From the NCBI GenBank assembly GCA_946902985.2, contig OX336388.2:1506808545-1506872544 (forward strand): a stretch of DNA of 64,000 nucleotides, read 5' to 3'. Shown here piece after piece: positions 1 to 10,509 of the stretch (its first letter is position 1; each line of letters starts with the position of its first letter). The DNA comes from Meconema thalassinum (Eukaryota > Arthropoda > Insecta > Orthoptera > Tettigoniidae). The position numbers and the translations under genes were made by a program. The notes under the pieces were generated by a model. It made no database searches. It had not been told where the DNA came from and worked only from the letters and a program-made list of their open reading frames with translations.

Positions 1-803
1 ATTCAACACACAGACGCGTACAGGATATTTTCACAGTAGCGCTTCATTCGTATTTACGTCATTTTCCAGAACTAGCACTGACGTTATTTCATTTCTTACT
101 ACCGTCTATTTGAGTTGTTGGACTTTGCTACACCCATAAAATATTAAACAATAGACAAATCATTTTCTAAATGAAACATTGTGTTAACCTGAAGTAAGTT
201 ATCGCATTTATTAAATTGATATTCATTCAATGTCATTTAAATTATAATTGCATAGTGATTTTAATACATTTGTAATCTGAGTCACAGTTATAATTATATT
301 TGTTTTTTCCATTGCTTTATTTTTAGACACCATATACTTTGAGCTAACCTCTTTACTTTCCACTACGTCGCGTTACTTGAAGTCGTTTGATTAGTATGGC
401 TTATGGATACATACAGTCTCTTTATTAATTATACACGGATTGGTGAAGTATTGATATTCCATGTCTGCCATTTCAAGCTTTTGACCTATCTTACGAAATA
501 TCTTAGGGGCTAAAGAAGAAGCCCAATGTGTTCTCAATCAATGCATCTCATTTGACATTATACTGGGATTATACGTTGCTGCATTGCACATACCAAGGAT
601 CATGTAATATGGGGCGCGCACTGGTCGGTGGGTTGGTGGGATCCGGGTCTCGAGCGCGGTTTGTGGTGGAAGCCGGTGGAAACCATGCACCGCTGGTCTA
701 TTTATTTAACTTCTCATCTGATAGTGTTTGTGATATTATGATGTATTTATTCCAAATGCACTTTCGTGCGCAAATATACTATTAATTAATTAACTTTAAC
801 AAG
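1..803. other. AT-rich stretch, no gene recognised
   Basis: I see no tRNA head, transposon end or conserved reading frame here. An 85-codon open frame at 528-785 has no recognisable motif, and the local GC rise near 610-690 does not make it convincing. Treat it as unannotated intergenic or intronic sequence. Confidence 0.4.
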
Positions 804-811
804 ATGAGATA

Positions 812-1310
812 GATTAGTTGGTTCCTCTGTTTAGGGGCTGCGACATCGCGGTCCTGCAGCCCAGTGTACATTGGATGTGTATAAAATATGCCTGATAACC
901 GGTGTTAATTGTGATGGCTGTATTATTGTGTGTCATATGTAATTCAAGTAAGGACTACAGACAGTCAGTTTTAAGTAGTTCCTACTTTTTCCACCAAATG
1001 CTACCGTCAACGACACCAAGCTGCAAAATTGGCTAATAGATACTCCTGCAACCTTACGGTGACCATTGGAACATAATAGCGTTAATCAAATTTTACTTTC
1101 ACACGAGTATAGTTAGTGGAATGTTTTTTACATCACATAAATCTATGTCGTATGACATGGGCCCACCGGCTTTACTTCCCCTCCGAAGGAAGGCATACTG
1201 AGGGATTTTTAACGCTCTTCAAAACTCCAATGACTTCGGGAGGTTTGAACCCGCGACCTTGGGCATAGAAGCTCAGCATGCTACCAAATACGCCACCAAA
1301 GCTGCCCAAT
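812..1310 (-). mobile_element. SINE-A1, tRNA-derived SINE
   Basis: Full-length SINE on the minus strand. Its tRNA-like head lies at about 1237-1310: the reverse complement has an A-box-like TGGCGTATTTGG and a B-box-like GGTTCAAACCTC. The body contains the family block CTTCCTTCGGAGGGG (reverse complement of 1173-1187). The far end carries the module ATAACCGGTGTTAATTGTGA at about 896-915. The direct repeat atgagata flanks it at 804-811 and 1311-1318. Four further copies are in the window (A2-A5). Non-coding; RNA polymerase III transcription is inferred only from the boxes. Confidence 0.85.
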
Positions 1311-1318
1311 ATGAGATA

Positions 1319-1860
1319 ATAGGCATGTAAATACAGCAATACGATTCCCTAATATGCAGCTATAGTAGACTACACACTGCCTTATGTACATAAATAAGCC
1401 ATTTCTCATTAATCACACCATTTGTGCGGGGTTAAAAATCGTAAGTATATTAGACTCCAGAATGGTGACTTTATATTCCAAATATTGAATAATTTAAATA
1501 TTGTTTCCTTTCAAAAAGGTAGATGCAACAATTTAAAAATGAAAGAGAACTATGTGATCAAGACGTCTAAATTACACCCATTACAAAAATAAAAAAATAA
1601 AAAATTAAAGACTATCAGGAAAGTGCTGTAATTGTGAGAATAGGTCCTTGAGAAATGTGCATATACAGCCCTTTTGTTATTGATGCATTCTCTACTACGT
1701 TATTGTACTCCACAGTACCTTTCGCCTAGATTTACAGTGAGTTAATATTACACTTGATTAACTTCCGAGTCCAGGAGAACTATGTTTTAAACTCACTTAG
1801 GGGCAAAGTGAATATACCTTGCTTAGTATATTGGCATGTATCTTTCTATAATATGTAAAT
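1319..1860. other. unassigned AT-rich sequence
   Basis: Homopolymer-rich sequence between SINE-A1 and a Helitron-like 3' end, with no feature I can support. Confidence 0.3.
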
Positions 1861-1866
1861 ACACCT

Positions 1867-1894
1867 CTCGGGCAACGCCGGGTAAAATAGCTAG
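1867..1894 (+). mobile_element. Helitron-like 3' terminus
   Basis: A GC-rich, weakly self-complementary stretch (1869-1882) is followed closely by CTAG at 1891-1894 and then T. This matches the Helitron rule of a hairpin near a CTRR end inserted 5' of T. The hairpin is imperfect and I could not find the matching 5' TC end, so only the terminus is called. Confidence 0.4.
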
Positions 1895-2640
1895 TATATA
1901 TATAAAAATGAAAGTTTGTCTGTTTTTTTCTGAATTTCCACGGAAGTTTGAGTTATTGACGCGTTTCAGACTGGTTTATGACGGTTGCGCGCAAAAACAA
2001 TTTTTTTGTCTGTCTATATGTCTGTCTGTCTGTTTGTCTGTCTGTGTACAACTTTGCACGCGTATCACTTGAGAACGGCTGAGTGGATCAACGTAAAATT
2101 TGGTACGGAAGACCATCAGAGGCACGAAAGTAATCATTGATGTAACTCTTCTCCATACCTCTCGGCCTACCCCCTTAAAATGCAGGCTGAAATGGGCGTA
2201 GAAAAACGAGACAAAGCTCATTTTCAGCGTCTCAATGTGATAAACAAAACTCGGGAGCCCAACGAGCCCCGAAAACCACATTTTAAGGACCTAAAACCAA
2301 CAGTTTTTGAGATATATCCAGAAAACTAATTTCATTAAGAAGCTATTGAAGGAATGCAAGCCGGTAACCATGGCAACCCAATCTCAGAAGTCCATCTATT
2401 TCTGTGAGACGCAATGCCATTCCATTTATTGCATTACTGTGAACGTTCGCAAACGGCTTTAAGGTTATCACGGAAAAAACTTAAAATGTAAAATTCACCA
2501 ATACGTATATAATGCGCTTAAGGGGGTCAAGGGGTACTCTTGAATTTTTTCACGTGATTTACACAGACGGATGTCGTAGTAAAGGTCTATTATATCCATA
2601 TCCCTAAATAATTATTATGATTATTATTATATTATGGCTT
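1895..2640 (+). repeat. interspersed repeat, unit 1, with GTCT microsatellite
   Basis: Begins with TATATATATAAAAATGAAAG and a (GTCT)n-rich tract at about 2004-2046, then a unit of roughly 440 bp (about 2200-2625). Shared landmarks are a gatat-ccagaaaacta block, GCAAGCCGGTAACC and a GGGGTA block. The same landmarks recur in order at 2645-3810 and partly at 4330-4520, so the region is an ancient tandem repeat. Open frames here, such as 1976-2281 on the minus strand, follow the microsatellite and are not credible genes. Class uncertain, possibly Helitron-related. Confidence 0.55.
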
Positions 2641-2763
2641 ACAAGGACGAGCAAAACTCATTTTTAGCCCCTCGGTGGCTCGGAGGCTACTACGTTTTAA
2701 GGCTCTAAAACCACGTTTCTGAGATATTCCCAGAAAACTAATTTAATTTAATAAACTAATAAA

Positions 2764-3065
2764 GACCATCTCGTGGCGCAGTGGCTAGCATTGTTGGCTG
2801 TCACCCCCGAGGTACCGGGTTCGATCCCCAGCTCTGCCAAGAATTTAAAAGTCTTGGTATGGTCTGGTATGGGGTCTCCCAGCCTCATGATGCAAAATGG
2901 GAACCTGCCGGATGCTATGGTAGGAGGAAGAGTGGAAAGGAACTGGCTACCCTACCACACGCTAACTCCGGCTCAGGATGCCTGGTTAGTGATCCCTTGA
3001 CTTAGTCAAGGGCTCTTATTCAGGTCGCCTACGTCCCTGGAGGGGATATGGCACTCTCTTATTTT
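2764..3065 (+). mobile_element. SINE-B1, tRNA-derived SINE
   Basis: The head has an A box (TGGCGCAGTGG at 2774) and a perfect B box (GGTTCGATCCC at 2817), followed by a roughly 200-bp body. It is bounded by a 13-bp TSD, ataaactaataaa, at 2751-2763 and 3066-3078. Related sequence is at 10335-10475 (body) and 39500-39600 (head, minus strand). Confidence 0.88.
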
Positions 3066-3078
3066 ATAAACTAATAAA

Positions 3079-3520
3079 TAGATGACGAGTACAGAAGAAG
3101 ACCAAATCAGGAGCTATATAGATATACTGAGAAAATCACAGATTTGGCCAGTAAGAGACGTCTGGTTTTCTATGGACATGTCTCATGGATGAACCCAACA
3201 AGACTAACCAACCGGCTTCTCATCTACTGGGGGAAGAGAAAGAGCGTGACACCGTCGCTAACAGTAGATAACAAGGATATCCAGGAACTGAAGATAATGG
3301 AAAGTGATATTAGAAGCCGATCACATCTCAGAAAGATACTTAAACAGAAGAGTTTTCAGTTAAGACGACCCTGTAAGAAACCCGGCATCATCTGGACAAA
3401 AGAGAGGAAGGAGAAACATAGCCATAAAATGCGCTAATATTGGGCGAACATCAAGTCCCTCGCCAAGCTGAAAAGTTGAACGTCGTGGTCCTCAGCTGGC
3501 TCATCCGAAAGAGGAAGAAG
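3079..3520 (+). pseudogene. LINE ORF2 C-terminal fragment
   Basis: The open frame 3144-3437 encodes a C-terminal LINE tail of the type FYGHVSWMNPTRLTNRLL, a signature seen after the reverse transcriptase of many arthropod endonuclease-type LINEs. No reverse transcriptase core remains. The 3' end has a short GAA-rich tail near 3505-3525, and aaactaat occurs on both sides (about 2753 and about 3524), consistent with a 5'-truncated insertion. Clade not resolved. Confidence 0.65.
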
Positions 3521-3810
3521 AAGAAACTAATGAAGTAATGCAAGCCGGTAACCTTGACAACAGTATCACAAGAGGTGACATCCAAATTTCCATCTATTTC
3601 TGTAAGAAGCAATGCCACTCAATTTATTAAATTTTTGTGAAAGTTTGCAAATAGCTATAAGGTTATCGTGGAATCAAACATAGACTGTAAAATTCAACAA
3701 TGCGATTAAATGGGTTAAGGGGTACCCTACAATTTTCATACGTGACTTACACGTGCGATATGCGATATGTTGTACAGAAGGTATATTATATCTCCTAACA
3801 GCAACATTAT

Positions 3811-4329
3811 TTTCAAAAATTCCTGAATTGGAATAGTGTATTTTGCAGCTTTTGAGAATTTGGGCCTTTGGAGGCTAAAAATCCCGAATTGTCATGCACC
3901 ACAAGCCTTTATAATTTATTAAAGGGGTCTTCCTGGGGATGGTGACTTTCCACATCGGTGAGGGTCAGTTTTAATTTGACATATATTGCGTTTCGTTAAC
4001 AAGGTTTTCAATAGTATTTTCACGTCATGAAGTACACGTTAGGTGAATTTAGTATGAGAGCACATTTTAACTAATCATATTTTTGTCGACAAACGGGTTC
4101 ATCGTAAAGATGATTTTGTTTGACACTGTGTGGTTGATATATCTTTATGTATATGTACGCTTATAACTCGTGTTCTGGTGCTTGGAGCATCGTAAAATAA
4201 GGTATTGTAACCATGAGTCAATACACCAATCATTTATAAAAATCCTCACCGTATTTCTCATAGAAGGGTTGGTATAGGGATTTTTTTTTCAAAATACATG
4301 CTAAAAGAGGCGAAAAATAACAACTATTC
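3811..4329. other. unassigned AT-rich sequence
   Basis: Lies between repeat units 2 and 3. I see no supported feature. Confidence 0.3.
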
Positions 4330-4520
4330 TAGAAAGACGACCAAAGCATATGTTGCGCTTCTCAATGTGTGACACAAAACTAAGGAGTCTATAAAGGGTC
4401 TCCGAAAACCACAATTTATGGCCCTTAAATTAACAGTGTCTGCGATATACCCAGAAAACTAACTTCGTTCTGGTAAACTTATGAAGGAATGACAAGCCCC
4501 TATCCATTGGAACAGTAACT
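4330..4520 (+). repeat. interspersed repeat, partial unit 3
   Basis: Repeats the landmarks of units 1 and 2 (the cccagaaaacta block and tgaaggaatg), with more divergence. Confidence 0.45.
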
Positions 4521-4855
4521 CAAAACGTCTGGTTATTAATACCGAAGACCGTTCGAAGAGCGGGTACTTCTGCTAGTAAGCTATAAGTTTCTAAAAAAAC
4601 ACAGTGGCATCTCTCAGTATCGCTGTGTCCATAGCACTAACTGATGCATGATACCTAGCAATTTTCCTCACTCGTGGAGAAGAGCTGATGTCACATCTTT
4701 AAATCAGGTAGCAAGCATGGAAATTTCTCACTCAGGCCTAGGCTATGTAAGTTTTGTCCCTATACTCAATACACTCTCTTGTTGCCATGGTAACCACACG
4801 ACATCGACCCTAAGGCACCTTAGTGTTAAAACAACATAAACCCGTTTCCTGCTCT

Positions 4856-5640
4856 TATTAGCCTACTTTCTATTTTTGTAAAAAAAATGTAAGTTGGCAT
4901 GAGATGTACATGGGCCAAAAGTTGTCAGTCGGTCTGTGCGAGTGTGTGTGTGAGTGAGTGAGTGTGTGAGGCTGTGTGTGATTGTGAATATCTCTCCCCC
5001 TCTATCAATTCGAACATGATGAAACCAAATTGAACCAAACTTGGTACCGAGGTACCACTAGCAATTGATACCTCAGTGACATGTTTTACTCGTATATCAC
5101 CACCATCTTGACGGAAACGGGATGGCGGCTACCAAAATCTTCAAAGCTTGAATCAAATTACATCAAATCCAATCATCTGATCTCTACCAAATTTTGCAAC
5201 AACATACCGTCATGTGGGGAGCGTCGTTTGACCTAAATACAAGGTCATCATCCACATAGATTGAAGATGGCGGCCGTGTATGAGCGCAAGCCGATACCCC
5301 TTATCAATTCAAACACGAAACCAAATCGAACCAACTTTGGTACAGAGGCAGCACTAGCAAAGGACTACTGAGTGTTATGTTGTATATTGCCACCATCATA
5401 ACGAAAAGGAAATGGCGCCCTTCCAAATGTTCTGAAATTAAATCAAATTACGACTAACCTAATCATACGATCTCTACCAAATATTTAAATAATATACCTT
5501 ATTGTGGGAAGCGTCTTTTGCCCAAGCTACAAGGCCATTTAACAAATAGTTTCAAAATGGCGGATGTATGAATTATGCAAATATTATGCAAATGTTATAG
5601 AAATATTATAACTGTAACTTACGATTCAACAAGGCCTGGC
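4856..5640 (-). repeat. family-C relative, four 145-bp blocks
   Basis: Begins with ttagcctactttctattttt, which resembles the reverse complement of the family-C 3' end, then a GTGTGAG-rich tract (about 4939-4980). Internal blocks each carry an ATGGCG motif starting near 5121, 5266, 5411 and 5556, that is, every 145 bp. Two blocks form a tandem pair of about 290 bp (about 4998-5290 and 5295-5580). On the minus strand the motif reads CCGCCAT, as in family C. Confidence 0.6.
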
Positions 5641-6007
5641 CTCAACAAATCGGCTTATCTTACACAGGGAGATATAAACGGTCCACAAGAAGGTGACCGA
5701 TAGGATATTAGCATTTAAAAATAGAATATGTAACCGTGGAAGCGACTAACTTGTCGGGCTGAACGTGCCATATTGTGTTGGACCGTGCCGTCCCGTTCGG
5801 TCAAAATGGAGGTTATTATGCGCTGGCTAGTCCATATTTCAGTAGCTTCGTAAGTTTATATACTTTTAGGAATGTACTGAACAAAATAATACATATTTAG
5901 TATCAAATGGTTTATAAAAACAGCAGAGAACGCTAACGAAATTGTTCATTCCAAAGTAAAATATGTTTTGCAGTTAAACTAAACCAGTTGTTAACCTATC
6001 GTTAGAC

Positions 6008-6082
6008 CTTTGCGTGTGTAGCGTTGTGGTAACGTTCTAGACTCATAGTCTAGAAGTCCGTGGATCAAATCCAAGCCGGTTT
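6008..6082 (+). pseudogene. tRNA-like sequence, CAT anticodon loop
   Basis: A D-arm-like TAGCGTTGTGGTAACG is followed by a 5-bp stem CTAGA/TCTAG enclosing the loop CTCATAG (anticodon CAT). A T-arm-like GGATCAAATCC and a T run follow. The acceptor arms do not pair convincingly, so this is a decayed tRNA-Met-like gene or a SINE head rather than a functional tRNA. Confidence 0.45.
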
Positions 6083-6419
6083 AATTTTTTACTTCATTTT
6101 CCTTTTTTTGCATTTATTGCTTTATAACTACAAACACGTTATGTTATGCATATATAGTGTGTATTTTCTATCGAAAATTATATTCCTTGAAAATGACAAA
6201 CAGTTATAACTATACCCATTCATTTAGGAGAATGTAGGCTAAATGTTTTTACGGAACATTTTGATAAATCGTACGATTAACTCGCAAAGTATCTGCAATC
6301 GCGTAGCAAATATTACATACTCTATGATTTTAATTTGAAACTATACATATGTTGGTAAAATAATTAACGAAGATGTATCTGCCCCATATTAAGATATGAT
6401 TGTGAGTTTTAGATATAAG

Positions 6420-6512
6420 TCCCGGTCTGGTTAGGTCGCAGTGGTGGGTGTGACCATCCACGCCCACTCAGTAAAGGCAGATTCGTGTTCAAATCCCGAT
6501 TGCTATGTCTTC
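6420..6512 (+). repeat. possible SINE head
   Basis: Contains GTTCAAATCCCG, a B-box-like motif, at about 6488, about 55 bp downstream of an A-box-like TAGGTCGCAGTGG. No tail or TSD was recognised. Confidence 0.3.
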
Positions 6513-6614
6513 TTTATGCTTTATACAGCAATATTCTTAATTTTATCGCATAACTCATGTTTGTCGTCATCACTCACTATGACAGAAGTGCTCTCTTAGC
6601 TATATTGAATTTTA

Positions 6615-8152
6615 AACAAGTAGATCCGTGAAGAACTATACAGCCTATTTTCATATATCCTACTTATATTAACTGCCACTATCAACATACAACATTTCAG
6701 TTTGATTGCTGTAATAGATTCGTAGATATTGAGTACCAACTCAATATTTCGGATGGTCGCCATGATGGATTTTATATATGTAGGTCCTAGAGTTATGTAA
6801 TGTTACATGAAGATTATTGTGTACGTGTAGCATTCAAACTTCAATCGCAAGATTAGGACACAAGAAGTAATAAGGAGATTTTAAAATTTCGCACAGCTGC
6901 CATCTTGTGGTTATATAAACAATTGAAATAAATTAGATGCCAGTGGATTAACATTCGTAAAAGGATTTACTGTACCAAGTTTCACTGCACTTGGATGGTT
7001 AAATTGCGAGAAACGTCCATGTGAATATTTATAATTCGCGTCGCCGCCATGTTGGATTTGTGATCACCAGGTAATTTAAAGTCCTATAGGTGAACTTAAG
7101 TTCGTAGCCCCTATGAAGATAAAAAAAATCAGTTTGATTGCTATAATAGATTTGTAGATATTCAGAGTCGTCTGAATATTTCGGATGGTCGCCATGTTGG
7201 ATTGTTAAATGTATAGGCCATAGAGTCATGTACCATTCAAGGAAAATTATTGCGTAGGGTCGTTATTCAAACTTTCACTTCGATCGCTTGATTACGACAC
7301 ATGAAATAAAAACTTAATTTTAAAATTCGCACAGCCGCCATCTTGAGGTTATGTAAACAATTGAACTAAATTAGACACCAGTGCATTACAATGTGCATAA
7401 ACATTCCCTGTACCAGATTTTATTGCGTTCGGAATATTAAATCGCGAGAGAGGTCTATTTAAAATTTTCAAATTCGCATGGCCGCCATGTTCGTTTTGTA
7501 GTTAACCTCTTTTTGAAAGTCTTATAGGTGAACTTCCAGTAGTGCCCTTTATCTCCGTATAAAATTTCAGGGTGATACAGCTAATAGTTTCAGAGATATA
7601 GAATGCCGGTGAAATATTTCGCTCATCCGCCATCTTGTAGTTATATAAACAATTGAACCAAGTTAGATGTCGGTGCATTACAATGTTTATTAACATATAC
7701 TGTACCAAGTTTTATTGCGTTTGGATATTTAAATCGCGAGAAACGTCTATTTAAAAGTCGCAAATTCGCGTGGCCGCCATGTTGGTTTTGTAGTTACCAG
7801 TTTTTCAAAAGTCACATAGATGAACTTCTAGTAGTTTCTTTTATCATCGTAATAAATTCCAGGGTGATATCCGTAATAGTTTCAGAGATATTGAATGCTG
7901 GTGAAATATTTCGCACAGCCGCCATGTTGGATTGGTGAGACTTAACAAAATTTGAAGGGCACGGTCGAGGTCGCCTGGAATAGTACCATGAACTTACAGA
8001 GTTTCATTGACATCGCTCCAGCCGTTTAAAAGTTATTAGGGATACACACACACACACACACCTCACACACACACACACACGCACACACACGGACAAAAGG
8101 TGATCTCATAAGCCTATTTTTTTTTTTTCAAAATTGAAAATGGGCTAAAAAT
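6615..8152 (+). repeat. family C, copy C1 (terminal hairpins, ~146-bp blocks)
   Basis: A 1.54-kb repeat. The 5' end has ACAAGTAGATCCGTG with a short inverted repeat. The 3' end has a CA tract (about 8046-8092), CGGACAAAAGGTGATCTC, and a terminal hairpin whose arms resemble AGCCTATTTT and AAAATAGGCT, followed by AAAAAT. Inside, a GCCAT core (usually within GCCGCCAT) starts at 6759, 6899, 7046, 7191, 7337, 7484, 7629, 7776 and 7921, a spacing of 140-147 bp. Two block types alternate, giving a higher-order unit of about 292 bp. Short open frames inside are not conserved as proteins. No transposase is encoded, so it is non-autonomous or a satellite-like composite. Confidence 0.8.
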
Positions 8153-8167
8153 CTCATTGTCGAATAT

Positions 8168-8368
8168 TTATTGTGTGTTTCCTTCATCCTCGATAACTAG
8201 TTGATTCTTCCCCCAGTCCTCACCCATACAGTCGCGTCTGATTCTCTCATCTTCCCAAGCCCCCACTTTCCTGAGAGCTTGGCTGTCGTCCAAGTCCTTG
8301 GAGTCTACTTCTATTAACCCGTTGTCAGCTGCTGCTACTGCAAATACGTTTTCGGTACTACATCGCAA
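8168..8368 (-). other. orphan open reading frame, 66 codons
   Basis: A minus-strand frame of higher GC content than its surroundings, encoding an acidic hydrophilic peptide (for example VDSKDLDDSQALRKVGAWED). I do not recognise it. It could be the end of a decayed mobile-element ORF or chance. No splice signals convincingly bound it as an exon. Confidence 0.2.
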
Positions 8369-8421
8369 AGAGAGATGTAGAAGATTCCCTTATACTTTGA
8401 GATGAATATCTTAATGCTGTT

Positions 8422-9091
8422 TATGTTCGACCCTCACTATTATGTGTTTGAAAACTGTATCATAATGATGGTCATTATAACACCGTTTTTCATTACGATA
8501 CAGTTTCTCCAGCCAATCAGAGCTCGTTCATTGACCAATTAGGTAACGATAATTTCGCGCATGCGCTCAAAATCCAACATGTCGGACATAAACACAACAT
8601 CGAACTATAATAAATTACCGACATGGAATACCCACCGTCCATAAGTTCGCGTAAATAAACTGGCGAATATGAGACAAGAAATAGCACAGTACCTTAAAAT
8701 CACTAACACTAATTTCTACACAGCGCATTGTCTTCAAATGACTGCGGTGACAATATTACTGAGGGACGGCTGATGTAAACATATGGCTGCATATGGCAGA
8801 GCGCATGCGTCGGTCGTTCAAAGCTCTTGAAAGACGAAGCTATAACACCCAACGCTCGCTCTGCGATCACAAAATTCCAGTAGCTGACTCTCAACAGATA
8901 TTTATGAATATTTATGTTAAAACATATAATAAAGTTATAATTATCGTCGAACATAAACAGTCGTATGCAACTCGCCTATAATGGTAATTAAGACACTCGT
9001 ATGGAAATTATAAAACTCGCATACGCTCGTTTTATAAAAAATACTCGTGTCTTAATTATAGCCATTATAGGCTCGTTGCATAATGTACTAT
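8422..9091 (+). repeat. 670-bp repeat, first tandem copy
   Basis: Starts with TATGTTCGACCCTCAC. An early hairpin has 16-nt arms AACTGTATCATAATGA and TCATTACGATACAGTT (one mismatch). Late in the unit is a long imperfect palindrome at about 8970-9083, with arms GCCTATAATGG and CCATTATAGGC. TGTTTATGTTCGA at 8418 is inverted as TCGAACATAAACA near 8948. The same 670 bp follows immediately at 9092. Open frames on both strands are shared by the copies simply because the DNA is near-identical. Confidence 0.75.
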
Positions 9092-9761
9092 TATGTTCGA
9101 CCCTCACTATTATGTGTTTGAAAACTGTATCATAATGATGGTCATTATAACACCGTTTTTCATTACGATACAGTTTCTCCAGCCAATCAGAGCTCGTTCA
9201 TTGACCAATTAGGTAACGATAATTTCGCGCATGCGCTCAAAATCCAACATGTCGGACATAAACACAACATCGAACTATAATAAATTACCGACATGGAATA
9301 CCCACCGTCCATAAGTTCGCGTAAATAAACTGGCGAATATGAGACAAGAAATAGCACAGTACCTTAAAATCACTAACACTAATTTCTACACAGCGCATTG
9401 TCTTCAAATGACTGCGGTGACAATATTACTGAGGGACGGCTGATGTAAACATATGGCTGCATATGGCAGAGCGCATGCGTCGGCCGTTCAAAGCTCTTGA
9501 AAGACGAAGCTATAACACCCAACGCTCGCTCTGCGATCACAAAATTCCAGTAGCTGACTCTCAACAGATATTTATGAATATTTATGTTAAAACATATAAT
9601 AAAGTTATAATTATCGTCGAACATAAACAGTCGTATGCAACTCGCCTATAATGGTAATTAAGACACTCGTATGGAAATTATAAAACTCGCATACGCTCGT
9701 TTTATAAAAAATACTCGTGTCTTAATTATAGCCATTATAGGCTCGTTGCATAATGTACTAT
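9092..9761 (+). repeat. 670-bp repeat, second tandem copy
   Basis: Head-to-tail duplicate of 8422-9091. Reading the two copies against each other I noticed one difference (T at 8814, C at 9484), so the duplication is recent or gene-converted. A diverged inverted copy is at about 31893-32570. Confidence 0.8.
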
Positions 9762-9878
9762 TGTTACATACACATATGTATTAGGTTTAACCACCTCAAG
9801 ATGTAGTGAATAGACCCCAAGTTCAGTTCATGACAGCAAAAAAAAAATGGTACGCGGTCTCCCTTCCTCTTGATTTGA

Positions 9879-9879
<1 letters not shown>

Positions 9880-9930
<51 letters not shown>

Positions 9931-9953
9931 GTAATAATAATAATAATAATAAT
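9880..9953. repeat. AAT microsatellite
   Basis: About 24 AAT units, interrupted once by GTAAT near 9930. The minus-strand open frame 9828-10154, with its isoleucine run, is an artefact of this tract. Confidence 0.95.
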
Positions 9954-10239
9954 ATCGTATGGCCTCGGGCAAGCTTTGTAATTTGACACCCAGAGGGTAG
10001 CTTGCATGTCGAATTTCGTTGTTCCTGGAATAACTATGAAAGTCAAGGAGGTTAGATATCTAAGCTCCTTGAACACTATAGCGCTTTCTAGTAGAGAAAT
10101 GCGGAACTTTTTGTTGGCGGAAACTCCCGAGATTAATTTTGCCATTATGAACACGGCCTACTGATTTCAAATGGGTTCTTTGACATGCCAACATCGTATG
10201 ACATGCGTGTCGTATTTTTACCGCCTTTCAAAAATCACT

Positions 10240-10475
10240 TACCACAGCCAGAAGTGAACCTGCAATCTTGGGGTTAGTAGACCGACACGCTATCCACTCA
10301 CCCACCGTGGCAAGCTGAATTGAAATAGGAACCAGGTAAATTCTGTGGCAGGAGAAGGAGATAATCTGGCCACCCTACCACGTAAACTCCGGTTCAGTAT
10401 GCCTGGTTAGCAATCTCTTTTCATAGCCAAGGATTTTGATTGAACCGTCTATGCCCCTTGTGGACAGCGTTCAGA
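10240..10475. mobile_element. two SINE fragments
   Basis: Positions 10240-10315 hold a tRNA-like head on the minus strand; the reverse complement shows GGTGAGTGGATAGCG and a B-box-like GGTTCACTTC. Positions 10335-10475 match the body of SINE-B1 on the plus strand, including a CCACCCTACCACG-type block and an actccggttcagtatgcctg-type block. Confidence 0.55.
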
Positions 10476-10509
10476 TTACAGTTACGGTACGTCTTCTATG
10501 ATACTAAGA

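Larger units (their letters stand above)
2645..3810 (+). repeat. interspersed repeat, unit 2, interrupted
   Basis: Second copy of the unit seen at about 2200-2625. It runs from about 2645 to 2763 and resumes at about 3520 with GCAAGCCGGTAACC. The gap is filled by SINE-B1 and a LINE 3' fragment, which accounts for the apparent length difference between units. Confidence 0.55.

Noticed and set aside
528..785. 85-codon frame near the window start as a gene
   Set aside because: No motif, homology or splice context that I can recognise.
8709..9651. Pairs of identical small open frames on both strands
   Set aside because: Their identity follows from the 670-bp DNA duplication, and the inverted third copy does not preserve them.
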